Shown: one piece after another, positions 26,993-37,693 of the stretch
How positions within the stretch are numbered: the first letter of the stretch is position 1
How the letters are laid out: each line of letters opens with the position of its first letter
DNA from: Citrobacter sp.
GTDB lineage: Bacteria; Pseudomonadota; Gammaproteobacteria; Enterobacterales; Enterobacteriaceae
Direction: 5' to 3'
Assembly: GCA_019415335.1 (NCBI GenBank)
Contig: DXKH01000135.1
Coordinates: 186,001 to 250,000 of the forward strand
Length of the DNA: 64,000 bases
Made by a program: the position numbers and the translations under genes
The notes under the pieces: generated by a model
Told to the model about the DNA's origin: nothing
The model's input: the letters and a program-made list of their open reading frames with translations, nothing else
Databases searched by the model: none

Positions 26993-29282
26993 ACCGCTGA
27001 CGGAGTCATCAATCCCGTCGGAAGCGCTGGCAGCGGTCCCTCCTGAGCTTCCGGCAGCGACGGCTGAAGATGAGAGTCAACAGTTGCTGTTAAGCGGCAT
27101 GAGCTGCGCCAGTTGTGTTTCCCGGGTACAACATGCGCTGCAAAGCGTTCCCGGGGTCACACAGGCACGGGTAAACCTCGCGGAACGTACTGCGCTGGTA
27201 ATGGGCAGTGCGTCCGCCGCTGATTTAGTCCAGGCGGTGGAAAAAGCCGGTTATGGCGCGGAGGCGATTGAAGACGATCTCAAACGCCGTGAGCGCCAGC
27301 AGGAAACCGCCGTCGCGACAATGAAACGCTTCCGCTGGCAGGCGATTGTCGCCCTGCTGGTAGGTGTGCCGGTGATGGTCTGGGGGATGGTGGGCGATAA
27401 CATGATGGTGACCGCCGACAACCGCAGTCTGTGGCTGGCGATCGGCCTGGCAACGCTCGCCGTGATGGTCTTTGCGGGCGGCCATTTTTATCGCAGCGCG
27501 TGGAAGAGCCTGATGAACGGCACTGCCACGATGGACACCCTGGTGGCGCTGGGCACCGGCGTGGCCTGGTTGTATTCCATGAGCGTCAACCTGTGGCCGC
27601 AGTGGTTCCCGATGGAAGCTCGTCATCTTTATTATGAAGCCAGCGCGATGATCATTGGTCTGATTAACCTCGGACACATGCTGGAAGCCCGCGCGCGTCA
27701 GCGCTCGTCTAAGGCGCTGGAAAAATTACTCGATCTCACGCCGCCAACGGCGCGGGTAGTTTCCGAAGAAGGTGAAAAGAGCGTACCGCTGGCAGAGGTT
27801 CAGCCGGGGATGCTGTTGCGTCTGACCACCGGCGACCGCGTACCGGTTGACGGTGAAATCACCCAGGGCGAAGCCTGGCTGGATGAGGCGATGCTCACCG
27901 GCGAACCTATCCCACAACAAAAAGGGGAAGGCGACAGTGTGCATGCCGGTACCGTTGTGCAGGATGGCAGCGTGTTGTTCCGCGCCAGTGCGGTAGGTAG
28001 CCATACCACCCTGTCACGCATTATCCGCATGGTGCGCCAGGCGCAGAGCAGTAAACCGGAGATCGGTCAGATGGCCGATAAGATTTCCGCCGTGTTTGTC
28101 CCGGTCGTGGTGCTGATTGCGTTGGTGAGCGCGGGTATCTGGTACGTCTTTGGCCCGGCCCCACAAATTGTCTATACCCTGGTGATTGCCACGACGGTAC
28201 TGATCATCGCCTGTCCGTGCGCGCTGGGTCTGGCGACGCCGATGTCGATTATTTCCGGTGTAGGCCGTGCGGCTGAGTTTGGCGTACTGGTACGTGATGC
28301 CGATGCGCTGCAGCGCGCCAGCACTCTGGATACCGTGGTCTTCGATAAAACCGGGACGCTGACCGAAGGCAAACCCCAGGTCGTTGCGATTAAAACCGTT
28401 GGCAGCACTGACGAAGCGCAGGCGCTGCGACTGGCGGCAGCGCTTGAGCAGGGCTCCAGCCACCCGCTGGCACGGGCGATTCTCGACAAAGCGGGTGACG
28501 GCGCACTGCCGCAGGTCAATGGTTTCCGCACTCTGCGTGGATTAGGCGTTAGCGGCGAAGCGGAAGGTCATACGCTGTTGCTGGGCAACCAGGCGCTACT
28601 GAATGAGCAGCAGGTGGACACCCGCGAACTGGAAGCCGAAATATCTACCCAGGCTTCCCAGGGCGCCACGCCGGTATTGCTGGCGATTGATGGCAACGCG
28701 GCGGCGCTGCTGGCCGTGCGCGATCCGCTGCGTAGCGACAGCGTGGCCGCCCTTCAGCGACTGCACCGCGCCGGTTATCGTCTGGTGATGTTAACCGGCG
28801 ATAACCCGACGACGGCCAACGCCATCGCCAAAGAGGCAGGAATTGATGAGGTGATTGCCGGCGTTCTGCCGGACGGTAAAGCGGATGCCATTAAACGTCT
28901 GCAAAGCAAGGGGCGTCAGGTGGCGATGGTCGGTGACGGCATCAATGATGCACCGGCACTGGCGCAAGCCGATGTTGGGATTGCAATGGGCGGCGGCAGC
29001 GACGTGGCGATTGAAACTGCCGCGATCACGCTGATGCGCCACAGCCTGATGGGCGTGGCAGATGCGCTGTCCATCTCCCGTGCCACACTGCGTAATATGA
29101 AGCAGAACCTGCTTGGCGCATTCATCTACAACAGCATCGGGATCCCGGTGGCCGCTGGTATCCTGTGGCCGTTCACCGGCACGCTGCTCAACCCGGTGGT
29201 TGCCGGTGCAGCGATGGCGCTTTCATCCATTACCGTGGTGAGCAACGCGAACCGACTGCTGCGCTTTAAACCGAAAGAGTAA
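26781..29282 (+). CDS. copA: Cu(I)-exporting P1B-type ATPase CopA
   Basis: An 833-residue inner-membrane ATPase exporting Cu(I). There are two N-terminal metal-binding domains: GLSCGHC with C14/C17 and GMSCASC with C109/C112. The transport site is CPC at 478-480, the phosphorylation motif DKTGT has Asp522, and the TGE and GDGINDAP blocks are intact. The start ATG 26781 has AAGGAG eight bases upstream; a GTG immediately before is less likely. It lies under the CueR promoter at 26709. A conserved -1 frameshift signal at 26981 also makes the short chaperone CopA(Z). Confidence 0.98.
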   Translation: MSQTIDLTLDGLSCGHCVKRVKESLEQRPDVEQAEVTVTEAHVTGTASAEALIDTIKQAGYGAELSHPKAKPLTESSIPSEALAAVPPELPAATAEDESQQLLLSGMSCASCVSRVQHALQSVPGVTQARVNLAERTALVMGSASAADLVQAVEKAGYGAEAIEDDLKRRERQQETAVATMKRFRWQAIVALLVGVPVMVWGMVGDNMMVTADNRSLWLAIGLATLAVMVFAGGHFYRSAWKSLMNGTATMDTLVALGTGVAWLYSMSVNLWPQWFPMEARHLYYEASAMIIGLINLGHMLEARARQRSSKALEKLLDLTPPTARVVSEEGEKSVPLAEVQPGMLLRLTTGDRVPVDGEITQGEAWLDEAMLTGEPIPQQKGEGDSVHAGTVVQDGSVLFRASAVGSHTTLSRIIRMVRQAQSSKPEIGQMADKISAVFVPVVVLIALVSAGIWYVFGPAPQIVYTLVIATTVLIIACPCALGLATPMSIISGVGRAAEFGVLVRDADALQRASTLDTVVFDKTGTLTEGKPQVVAIKTVGSTDEAQALRLAAALEQGSSHPLARAILDKAGDGALPQVNGFRTLRGLGVSGEAEGHTLLLGNQALLNEQQVDTRELEAEISTQASQGATPVLLAIDGNAAALLAVRDPLRSDSVAALQRLHRAGYRLVMLTGDNPTTANAIAKEAGIDEVIAGVLPDGKADAIKRLQSKGRQVAMVGDGINDAPALAQADVGIAMGGGSDVAIETAAITLMRHSLMGVADALSISRATLRNMKQNLLGAFIYNSIGIPVAAGILWPFTGTLLNPVVAGAAMALSSITVVSNANRLLRFKPKE

Positions 29283-29286
29283 GCGA

Positions 29287-29374
29287 TGCCGGATGGCGCT
29301 GACGCTTATCCGGCCTCCTGCGTTAATGTGAAAGGACAAGGCCGGATGAGGCGCTTTAGCGCCACCATCCGGCA
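29287..29374. repeat. BIME after copA
   Basis: Two REP elements in inverted order (TGCCGGATGGCGC...TCCGGCCTC and GCCGGATGAGGCG...CCATCCGGCA), starting four bases past the copA stop. It occupies the place where K-12 carries ybaQ, which is absent here. Confidence 0.88.
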
Positions 29375-29435
29375 ATTCACACATTGCACACCCCTGGGCC
29401 ACGCGTTAGCATAGTCGTCTACTTAGGGAGGTCGC

Positions 29436-30230
29436 ATGGATCTGTTTTACCGGGTAAAAACGTTTTTCGCTGGGTTAGCTGGCAATCGCTATACCTGGCC
29501 CGCCATTGACGTTTCGTTGCCCGGCAACCGCCACTTCCATCTGATTGGTAGTATTCATATGGGCAGCCGCGACATGTCCCCCCTGCCTGCCAGACTGCTC
29601 AAAAAGCTTAACAACGCTGATGCGTTAATTGTTGAAGCCGACGTCTCCGGCGATGACAGCCCCTTTGCCAACTTACCCGAATTTGCCGCGCTGGAAGAAC
29701 GCATCAGTGAAGAGCAGTTGCGCAATCTGCATAACGCGACCGATGAACTGGGGATCTCCCCGGCCCTGTTTTCCACGCAACCGCTGTGGCAAATCGCGAT
29801 GGTGCTACAGGCCACTCAGGCGCAGCAGTTGGGATTACGCCCGGAATACGGCATTGATTATCAACTATTGCAGGCCGCGAAAAAGGCAGAAAAACCAGTG
29901 ATTGAGCTGGAAGGTGCTGACAGTCAGATTGCGCTGTTGTGTGAACTGCCGGATAACGGGCTGGCGCTGCTGGATGATACGTTGACGCACTGGCACACCA
30001 ACGCCCGACTACTGCAACAGATGATGAGCTGGTGGCTGAAAGCGCCGCCGCAGGACAATCACCTGACGCTTCCGAACACCTTCAGTCAGTCGTTGTACGA
30101 TGTGCTGATGCATCAGCGCAATATTGCCTGGCGGGATCGCTTGTCGGCACTGCCTGCGGGTCGCTATGTGGTGGCCGTCGGTGCGCTGCACTTGTATGGA
30201 GAAGGGAATCTGCCGGAACTGATGCGATAA
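29436..30230 (+). CDS. ybaP: TraB/GumN family protein YbaP
   Basis: A 264-residue protein very close to E. coli YbaP. TraB/GumN marks are LIGSIHMGS (about 36-44) and the C-terminal VVAVGALHLYGEGNL, with conserved Gly-His and Glu residues that may form a metal-dependent hydrolase site in the Tiki-like superfamily. No clear signal peptide is visible. Physiological role unknown. The start ATG 29436 follows GGGAGG. Its stop codon overlaps the T-run of the antisense ChiX terminator. Confidence 0.93.
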   Translation: MDLFYRVKTFFAGLAGNRYTWPAIDVSLPGNRHFHLIGSIHMGSRDMSPLPARLLKKLNNADALIVEADVSGDDSPFANLPEFAALEERISEEQLRNLHNATDELGISPALFSTQPLWQIAMVLQATQAQQLGLRPEYGIDYQLLQAAKKAEKPVIELEGADSQIALLCELPDNGLALLDDTLTHWHTNARLLQQMMSWWLKAPPQDNHLTLPNTFSQSLYDVLMHQRNIAWRDRLSALPAGRYVVAVGALHLYGEGNLPELMR

Positions 30231-30311
30231 AAAAAGTGGCCAATATTTCTATTGGCCCGTCAAAGAGGAATTTCATCATTATTATTATGCCGCCGCTTAA
30301 TGCGACGGTGT
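30229..30311 (-). ncRNA. chiX: ChiX small RNA (SroB/MicM)
   Basis: Read on the minus strand the segment begins ACACCGTCGCATTAAGCGG, continues through the CATAATAATAATG single-stranded seed and CTTTGACGGG, and ends in the hairpin GGCCAATAG...ATATTGGCC followed by a T-run (30235-30229). It corresponds to E. coli ChiX (84 nt; 83 here), an Hfq-bound RNA that silences chitoporin and chitobiose genes. It occupies the same ybaP-ybaK position as in E. coli. The 3' end runs into the ybaP stop codon on the other strand. Confidence 0.93.
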
Positions 30312-30417
30312 ATGTCGATTGTCGCTCAAACTCTGCATCCTGCCAACATAATTGCGCAAGATGGTACTATATTTCGGACAGTCGTCAGAGATACGCTTGA
30401 CTTGTCATTTGGTTTAG

Positions 30418-30912
<495 letters not shown>

Positions 30913-30922
30913 ATACGTATTT

Positions 30923-31026
30923 GTGCCGGATGGCGACGCACGCGTCTTATCCGGCCTACCTCTTATCAGGCCTGGAAACCGCGCTGACCGGCAGGCCGGA
31001 TAAGATGCCAGCACCACCATCCGGCA
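30923..31026. repeat. BIME between ybaK and ushA
   Basis: TGCCGGATGGCGACGC...TATCCGGCCTAC (30923-30959) faces CAGGCCGGATAAGATGCC...CCATCCGGCA (30991-31026), between two convergent 3' ends. Confidence 0.88.
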
Positions 31027-31036
31027 CCCCACTCTG

Positions 31037-32689
31037 TCACTGCCAGCTGACTTCTCCCTTCGGTTCATACGTACTGACATCCAGCGGTGAGTTTTTCTGA
31101 ATGTATTCCTTCAGCACTTCCGCATCAATAAACCCGGTGTTGACGTACCCCGGTTTGTTATCAATCCGCGGATAGCCATCGCCGCCGGTCGCATTAAAAC
31201 TGAGCGTCGCCATACGGTAGGTTTTCGCCGGGTCAACCGGCTCGCCGTTGATTTTCAGATCGTTGAGCTTGCCCTCTTTTGCCACAAAACTGACGTTGGC
31301 AAACTGCGGGTAGGCGCCGGAGTCCGGCTTCATTTGCGCCACGGCCGTCAGATAGTCCGTCACATCCTTACCGTTCATATCGGCATACACGACAACGTTG
31401 CCGAATGGCTGCACTTTCAGCACACTTTTATAGGTGATATCCCCGCCTTCGATCGAGTCACGAATGCCGCCGCCGCTCATGACACCGAAATCTGCACCGG
31501 TGCGCGCCATTTGCGCAGCCAGAATCAGATGTCCCATGTTGGTCTGTACAAAACGAACCTTGCTGCGGTCGCCTTCCAGACGGTCATTCACCGCACCGAT
31601 TTTCACATCCAGTTGCGCTTTTCCTTTATTCTGGAACGGTGACAGCAGCGAGAGCATCTGCGCATTCTCAGCGATTTCCGGGGTGTAAAGTACGTGCTCA
31701 CTTTTCCCGTCTTCCCAGGTCACTTTTTTCTTCAGGTTCACCGGAATCAGCTGATAGTTGACCATTTTCATCTCGCCGTTACGGAACTCAAAGTCCGCGC
31801 GACCGACGTATTTTCCCCACTCATGGGCCTGCACAATCCAGATCCCGTTTTGTTTGTCCGGCGCGCACGGCGTACCGGGAACGTAATCCACCTGTTTTTT
31901 ATTTTCCGCCGCCATGCACACCGGGTCCTGTGAGTGACCACCCACAATCATCGCCAGCGCGCCCTCTGGCAGACTGTGTGCCATTTCGACATCGCCCGGC
32001 GCATTCGAACCATGGTTACCGTTGTCATAGTGCCCCATATGAGTGGTCGCAATAATGACGTCAGGCTTTTCATTCATCTGCAACTCCTGAATCACCACCT
32101 TTGCCTCTTCCGCTGGCTTGCGAAATTCGATATCGGTGAAGAATTCAGGGTTGCCGATTTTCGCCGTGTCGTCGGTGGTCAAACCGATCACCGCGATTTT
32201 CAGGTCCTGACGCGTAAAGATGGCCCAGGGTTTAAACAGGCGCTCGCCGGTACTTTTCTGGTAGATATTGGCGGAGAGAAACGGGAACCTCGCCCACTTC
32301 TCCTGCTGGCGCAGGACGGTGAGCGGATTATCAAATTCATGATTGCCGACAGCCATCGCGTCATAACCAATCAGGTTCATCCCGCGAAAGTCGGGCTCAG
32401 CATCCTGTAGATCCGATTCGGGAACGCCAGTGTTGATGTCACCACCGGACAGCAGCAGGACGCTGCCCCCTTCGGCAGCCACCTCGCGACGAATCCCGTC
32501 GACCAGCGTTTTTTGAGCCGACAGACCGTATTCACCATATTCACTGCGCCAGAAATGGCCATGATGATCGTTGGTATGCAGAATGGTGATTTTATAGGTT
32601 TTGTCTTTTTCAAAAGCCTGAGCAGGCTGACTTGCCAGCGCGAATGTGGCGAACAGTGCCAACGCCACACCCCGTTTCAATAATTTCAT
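31037..32689 (-). CDS. ushA: periplasmic 5'-nucleotidase / UDP-sugar hydrolase UshA
   Basis: A 550-residue exported enzyme that hydrolyses nucleotides and UDP-sugars in the periplasm for salvage. The signal peptide is residues 1-25 (LALFATFALASQPAQA, cut before FEKDK). The metallophosphoesterase domain has LHTNDHHGHF, GGDINTG, VGNHEFD and GGHSQD. The disulfide pair lies in DPVCMAAE and GTPCAPD, and the C-terminal substrate domain includes NATGGDGYP. The start ATG 32689 matches E. coli; the frame extends 30 codons further upstream without support. Divergent from fsr. Confidence 0.97.
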   Translation of the reverse strand: MKLLKRGVALALFATFALASQPAQAFEKDKTYKITILHTNDHHGHFWRSEYGEYGLSAQKTLVDGIRREVAAEGGSVLLLSGGDINTGVPESDLQDAEPDFRGMNLIGYDAMAVGNHEFDNPLTVLRQQEKWARFPFLSANIYQKSTGERLFKPWAIFTRQDLKIAVIGLTTDDTAKIGNPEFFTDIEFRKPAEEAKVVIQELQMNEKPDVIIATTHMGHYDNGNHGSNAPGDVEMAHSLPEGALAMIVGGHSQDPVCMAAENKKQVDYVPGTPCAPDKQNGIWIVQAHEWGKYVGRADFEFRNGEMKMVNYQLIPVNLKKKVTWEDGKSEHVLYTPEIAENAQMLSLLSPFQNKGKAQLDVKIGAVNDRLEGDRSKVRFVQTNMGHLILAAQMARTGADFGVMSGGGIRDSIEGGDITYKSVLKVQPFGNVVVYADMNGKDVTDYLTAVAQMKPDSGAYPQFANVSFVAKEGKLNDLKINGEPVDPAKTYRMATLSFNATGGDGYPRIDNKPGYVNTGFIDAEVLKEYIQKNSPLDVSTYEPKGEVSWQ

Positions 32690-32915
32690 CTCTATCTCCC
32701 TGACTCCATTGCAACCGCAGAAATTACAATTATCTGAAATAATAGTCGAATAAGTTTTCAGAATTGAGACTTCCTTCAAACCTCGTCCGCAGGTATGTTA
32801 GTCAGGTAATAATCACAATGACGATATTCCCCTATGCGCAACCGCCTTCACGTTGCATCCGGGCAGCGTGAAGGATAAAGCGCATACATCGCAAATCAGA
32901 CAGAAGTGATTTTCT

Positions 32916-34136
32916 ATGGCAATGAGTGAACAAACCCAGCCAGCACCTGGTGCGTCCGCGCCAGTCGCTAAGGCACGTACGTCGTTCGGCATTTTAGGCG
33001 CGATCAGCCTTTCACACCTGCTTAACGATATGATTCAGTCGTTAATTCTGGCGATCTATCCGCTCTTACAGTCCGAATTCTCACTGACCTTTATGCAGAT
33101 CGGGATGATCACCCTGACCTTCCAGTTGGCCTCTTCGCTACTACAACCGGTGGTCGGCTACTGGACCGATAAGTACCCGATGCCGTGGTCGCTGCCGATT
33201 GGCATGTGCTTTACGCTGAGCGGTCTGGTGCTGTTGGCGATGGCCGGCAGTTTCGGCACCGTGCTGCTGGCTGCCGCACTGGTCGGCACAGGCTCTTCAG
33301 TATTCCACCCGGAATCGTCCCGTGTGGCACGGATGGCCTCGGGCGGACGTCACGGCCTTGCCCAATCCATCTTCCAGGTGGGCGGTAACTTCGGTAGTTC
33401 GCTCGGCCCATTGTTGGCGGCGGTGATTATCGCCCCTTACGGCAAAGGTAATGTGGCCTGGTTTGTCCTCGCCGCCCTGCTGGCGATTGTCGTGCTGGCG
33501 CAAATCAGCCGCTGGTATGCCGCGCAGCATCGTATGAGCAAAGGGAAACCCAAAGCGACAGTTATCAATCCGCTGCCGCGCAATAAGGTGGTGCTTGCGG
33601 TCAGCGTCTTGCTGATCCTGATTTTCTCGAAATACTTCTACATGGCGAGCATCAGCAGCTATTACACCTTTTATCTGATGCAAAAATTCGGATTATCGGT
33701 ACAAAACGCGCAATTTCACCTCTTTGCCTTCCTGTTTGCCGTCGCGGCAGGAACGGTAATCGGCGGGCCTTTAGGCGATAAGATTGGCAGAAAATATGTC
33801 ATTTGGGGCTCTATCCTCGGCGTCGCGCCGTTTACGCTGATTTTACCTTATGCCACCCTGCACTGGACGGGTATTTTAACGGTGATCATTGGTTTTATCC
33901 TTGCCTCCGCGTTTTCCGCCATTCTGGTGTATGCCCAGGAGCTACTGCCGGGACGTATCGGCATGGTTTCTGGTCTGTTTTTTGGTTTTGCCTTTGGGAT
34001 GGGTGGCCTGGGAGCCGCCGTGTTAGGTCTGCTCGCCGACCACACCAGCATCGAGTTAGTCTATAAAATCTGTGCTTTCCTACCACTTCTGGGGATACTG
34101 ACCATATTCTTACCTGATAACCGGCATAAAGCCTGA
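32916..34136 (+). CDS. fsr: fosmidomycin efflux transporter Fsr
   Basis: A 406-residue MFS drug exporter with twelve predicted helices, nearly identical to E. coli Fsr. Motif A appears as GYWTDKYPMPWSL and the repeat-half copy GPLGDKIGRKYVIWG. The start ATG 32916 is followed by MSEQTQPAPG, as in E. coli. It exports fosmidomycin when overexpressed; natural substrate uncertain. A 10-bp hairpin follows the stop. Confidence 0.96.
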   Translation: MAMSEQTQPAPGASAPVAKARTSFGILGAISLSHLLNDMIQSLILAIYPLLQSEFSLTFMQIGMITLTFQLASSLLQPVVGYWTDKYPMPWSLPIGMCFTLSGLVLLAMAGSFGTVLLAAALVGTGSSVFHPESSRVARMASGGRHGLAQSIFQVGGNFGSSLGPLLAAVIIAPYGKGNVAWFVLAALLAIVVLAQISRWYAAQHRMSKGKPKATVINPLPRNKVVLAVSVLLILIFSKYFYMASISSYYTFYLMQKFGLSVQNAQFHLFAFLFAVAAGTVIGGPLGDKIGRKYVIWGSILGVAPFTLILPYATLHWTGILTVIIGFILASAFSAILVYAQELLPGRIGMVSGLFFGFAFGMGGLGAAVLGLLADHTSIELVYKICAFLPLLGILTIFLPDNRHKA

Positions 34137-34143
34137 GTTTCTT

Positions 34144-34168
34144 GCGGCTAAAGCTAAACTTTAGCCGC
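34144..34168 (+). terminator. hairpin after fsr
   Basis: GCGGCTAAAG and CTTTAGCCGC form a perfect 10-bp stem with a 5-base loop, 7 bases past the fsr stop. No long T-run follows. Confidence 0.6.
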
Positions 34169-34350
34169 TCGCTACACCTGTTGTCATAAGCCTTTGCTCT
34201 GTATCCAGTCCGCTCGTTTTCCGATCCGTGCCTTTTTCGCCTCAAATTGCAGTTTTCTTCAAAATTCAATAATTATTCACAAACATAATAGTCAAAATTG
34301 TCATAAACTATTACCTGGAATTTTGGAAATCAGCTACCAAAGGAGACGGA

Positions 34351-36027
34351 ATGCATCACGCCACCCCGCTTATCACCACCATTGTTGGCGGCCTTGTGCT
34401 CGCTTTTATACTCGGCATGCTTGCCAATAAACTGCGTATTTCTCCTCTGGTGGGATATCTGTTAGCGGGCGTTCTGGCTGGACCTTTTACCCCTGGTTTT
34501 GTCGCTGATACCAAACTTGCGCCAGAGCTCGCTGAGCTTGGCGTTATTCTGCTGATGTTCGGCGTCGGTTTGCACTTTTCGCTGAAGGATTTGATGGCGG
34601 TAAAGTCGATAGCCATTCCCGGCGCGATCGCCCAGATAGCCGTGGCGACGCTGCTGGGTATGGCTCTTTCTGCCATGCTGGGCTGGTCGCTGATGACCGG
34701 CATCGTCTTTGGTTTATGTCTTTCAACCGCCAGTACTGTGGTGCTGCTGCGCGCGCTTGAAGAACGACAACTGGTCGACAGTCAACGAGGGCAGATTGCC
34801 ATCGGCTGGCTGATTGTTGAAGATCTGGTGATGGTGCTGACGCTGGTCCTGCTGCCCGCCGTAGCCGGGATGATGGAAAAAGGCAACGTCGGGTTCGCCT
34901 CGCTGGCGGTCGACATGGGCATGACCATCGGTAAAGTCATCGCCTTTATCGCCATTATGATGCTGGTTGGTCGCCGTCTGGTACCGTGGATTATGGCGCG
35001 CAGTGCGGCAACCGGCTCCCGTGAACTGTTTACCCTTTCCGTGCTGGCACTGGCATTAGGTATCGCTTTCGGCGCAGTGGAACTGTTTGATGTCTCCTTC
35101 GCGCTGGGCGCGTTCTTTGCCGGGATGGTACTGAATGAATCGGAACTGAGTCATCGTGCGGCCCACGATACCCTGCCGCTGCGCGACGCATTTGCCGTCC
35201 TGTTCTTTGTCTCCGTCGGCATGCTGTTTGATCCGCTGATTCTCATCCAACAGCCGCTGGCCGTGGTGGCAACGCTTGCCATCATTATCTTTGGTAAGTC
35301 GGTCGCCGCCTTCTTCCTGGTACGTCTGTTTGGCCACTCGCCGCGTACCGCGTTGACTATCGCCGCCAGCCTGGCGCAGATTGGTGAGTTCGCCTTTATT
35401 CTCGCCGGTCTGGGAATGGCGCTGAACCTGCTGCCACAGGAAGGGCAAAATCTGGTACTGGCGGGAGCAATTCTGTCGATTATGCTCAACCCGGTACTGT
35501 TTGCCCTGCTGGAAAAATATCTGGCAAAAACCGAGACGCTGGAAGAACAGACGCTGGAAGAGGCCATCGAGGAAGAGAAACAAATTCCGGTGGATATCTG
35601 CAACCACGCGCTGCTGGTCGGCTTTGGCCGCGTCGGCAGTCTGCTCGGTGAAAAACTGATGGCGGCCGGGATGCCGTTAGTGGTTATCGAAACGTCACGG
35701 ACACGGGTGGATGAGCTACGCGAGCGCGGGATCCGCGCGGTGCTGGGGAACGCCGCCAATGAAGAGATTATGAATCTGGCGCATCTGGATTGCGCCCGCT
35801 GGCTGATCCTCACCATCCCGAACGGCTATGAGGCCGGCGAAATTGTCGCCTCTGCCCGCGAGAAGTGCCCGAATATTGAGATTATCGCTCGTGCGCATTA
35901 TGACGATGAGGTGGAGTACATTACCGAACGTGGCGCCAACCAGGTCGTGATGGGCGAGCGTGAAATCGCCCGTACCATGCTGGAACTGCTGGAAACACCA
36001 CCAGCAGGTGAAGTTGTAACGGGGTGA
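34351..36027 (+). CDS. ybaL: CPA2 family cation/proton antiporter YbaL
   Basis: A 558-residue membrane protein with a Kef-type Na+/H+-exchanger domain of about twelve helices (1-390) and a cytosolic TrkA-N/RCK domain from about 415, with the nucleotide-binding loop VGFGRVGSLLG. Length equals E. coli YbaL. It is homologous to KefB/KefC, but no ancillary KefF/G partner gene is adjacent. The ion is not proven, though K+ is likely. The start ATG 34351 has AAAGGAG upstream. Confidence 0.95.
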   Translation: MHHATPLITTIVGGLVLAFILGMLANKLRISPLVGYLLAGVLAGPFTPGFVADTKLAPELAELGVILLMFGVGLHFSLKDLMAVKSIAIPGAIAQIAVATLLGMALSAMLGWSLMTGIVFGLCLSTASTVVLLRALEERQLVDSQRGQIAIGWLIVEDLVMVLTLVLLPAVAGMMEKGNVGFASLAVDMGMTIGKVIAFIAIMMLVGRRLVPWIMARSAATGSRELFTLSVLALALGIAFGAVELFDVSFALGAFFAGMVLNESELSHRAAHDTLPLRDAFAVLFFVSVGMLFDPLILIQQPLAVVATLAIIIFGKSVAAFFLVRLFGHSPRTALTIAASLAQIGEFAFILAGLGMALNLLPQEGQNLVLAGAILSIMLNPVLFALLEKYLAKTETLEEQTLEEAIEEEKQIPVDICNHALLVGFGRVGSLLGEKLMAAGMPLVVIETSRTRVDELRERGIRAVLGNAANEEIMNLAHLDCARWLILTIPNGYEAGEIVASAREKCPNIEIIARAHYDDEVEYITERGANQVVMGEREIARTMLELLETPPAGEVVTG

Positions 36028-36048
36028 CCGTCGTTGCATCGGCTCGTT

Positions 36049-36240
36049 TGCCTGATGGCGCTTCGCTTATCAGGCCTACGTGATGACACAGATAACGGCA
36101 ACCGTAGGCCGGATAAAGCGTTTACGCCGCCATCCGGCATGATGACTTTTGCCTGATGGCGCTTCGCTTATCAGGCCTATGTGATGACTCAGATAACTGC
36201 AGCTGTAGGCCGGATAAGGCGTTTACGCCGCCATCCGGCA
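36049..36240. repeat. duplicated 101-bp BIME
   Basis: Two consecutive copies of a two-REP unit starting at 36049 and 36150. Each runs TGCCTGATGGCGCTTCGC...CAGGCCTA..., a GATGAC linker, GTAGGCCGGATAA...CCATCCGGCA, then GATGACTT. The copies differ at only a handful of bases, indicating a recent tandem duplication between convergent ybaL and gsk. Confidence 0.92.
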
Positions 36241-36247
36241 CGATGAC

Positions 36248-37552
36248 TTAACGATCCCAGTATGACTCTTCGAGGCTATCCTCACGCTCCGGCAGTCCAC
36301 GCGTCAGGCGCGGGGAGTGCTGGTTCAGTACCTGATAACTCACGCGATTGGCATATTTACACACCTGAGCTAATGACGAATAGGTCAGCCAGGTGAACTT
36401 ATGCTTGCTGGAATTTGGCACATTCGAACGGTGATAGCTGTTAGCGGTAATATCGTGCAGCAGCGCCGCCAGCGCGCCGTCACCTGCACCGTTGGTGTTC
36501 ATGATCTTCTCCGGGCCGCCCATATACGGGGCGATATGCGAATAGACGCGCAGCGGATTGCGACAGTCTTTATGGCGCATCGCGCGGCTGAATTCATACT
36601 GGTTAAATTCGGCAATCGCCCCCGGCAGCAGAGGATGCTGGGTTTTGCGTTTGGCTTCCTCTTCAGTAAAGCCCGCCATGTACAGCCCCACCGGTCCGGC
36701 GGTACACAACACCAAATCGACCCAGTCCAGCGCTTTGTCTGACGCCAGCAGCGGATCGTTTTCACCGGTCAGCGCTTCGGCCTCTTCTTCATTCATCGCC
36801 AGAATAGAGACGTTCTCTTTCAGGAAATTCTGCCACCACTGCGGGTTATCGGCGATGACAAATTTAGTCCCGAGCGTCAGTACCACCGGCACATTGTGTT
36901 TTTTGGCATACTCAATGGCCTTCATGGTGGCTTCCGGCATCGGCTCGCCCGGCTTGCAGCGTACCAGATAGGAGGTCAGCACCAGCGCCGATGCCCCGGC
37001 AATTACCGATTCCGGAATGCTTTCCGCACGCAACTGGTTCATGTGCCCAGGACTGATGGCGAAGGTACGCTCACCGGATTCGCCTATCAGGGTAAAGCAG
37101 CGGCCAATCGGACCGTCTACCCCCTGCAGATAGTTGAGGTCAGTCCGGCTGGAGGTGTTGCACAAATAGCGGTAGGCGTAACTGCCAATCTCAATGTTGC
37201 TACACATCACGCCCAGCAAAACCGAACGGTCATCGGCCAGCACCGAGTAGTTGTGCATGGTGTTGCCAATGGTTCCGCCAGCAAACTGATGGGTGATCAA
37301 ATTGTCACGCACCAGTTCCTGATACAGCGCCTCGGCCACGTCGTCCTCAATCACCAGCGAATGCCCGGCGCTCAGCCCATAACGTTGCACAAACGCGTCA
37401 TCCACTTTCGCTTCAATATCCACCAGCGTCTGATCGATTCCCACCACCCACGCGGCGCTGGTTTCATTTTCAGGCTGGATTTGTTGCAGCAGCGGATCAC
37501 GTGCATTGACAGGGAAATAGTGTTTGGATTTGCGTTTACCGGGAAATTTCAT
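36248..37552 (-). CDS. gsk: inosine-guanosine kinase
   Basis: Phosphorylates guanosine and inosine to GMP and IMP with ATP in purine salvage. It is a 434-residue PfkB-family kinase, the E. coli length. The characteristic anion-hole/catalytic block [16 protein letters not shown] (about 345-360) holds the base Asp, and [14 protein letters not shown] is the N-terminal sugar-binding region. The start ATG 37552 gives [16 protein letters not shown]. It is divergent from aes with about 140 bases between. Confidence 0.97.
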   Translation of the reverse strand: MKFPGKRKSKHYFPVNARDPLLQQIQPENETSAAWVVGIDQTLVDIEAKVDDAFVQRYGLSAGHSLVIEDDVAEALYQELVRDNLITHQFAGGTIGNTMHNYSVLADDRSVLLGVMCSNIEIGSYAYRYLCNTSSRTDLNYLQGVDGPIGRCFTLIGESGERTFAISPGHMNQLRAESIPESVIAGASALVLTSYLVRCKPGEPMPEATMKAIEYAKKHNVPVVLTLGTKFVIADNPQWWQNFLKENVSILAMNEEEAEALTGENDPLLASDKALDWVDLVLCTAGPVGLYMAGFTEEEAKRKTQHPLLPGAIAEFNQYEFSRAMRHKDCRNPLRVYSHIAPYMGGPEKIMNTNGAGDGALAALLHDITANSYHRSNVPNSSKHKFTWLTYSSLAQVCKYANRVSYQVLNQHSPRLTRGLPEREDSLEESYWDR

Positions 37553-37693
37553 GGCTGTTTTTACGAGTGGCTAACTGAGCGGTGCATGGTAGCACATTCC
37601 CCTCAGGACGACAGAGCTTCAATAACGGACGAACAGATCGCAGTTTCCACGGCAGAAGCTTTTACAATGAGTCGATTTCACAAGGAGCGTTAT

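Noticed and set aside
29283..29435. ybaQ, expected next to copA from K-12 order
   Set aside because: Only a BIME fits in the 153-base gap; no helix-turn-helix protein is encoded.
36896..37693. N-terminal extension of aes by 266 codons
   Set aside because: Lies antisense to gsk, and the aes family starts at 37694 with a good Shine-Dalgarno.
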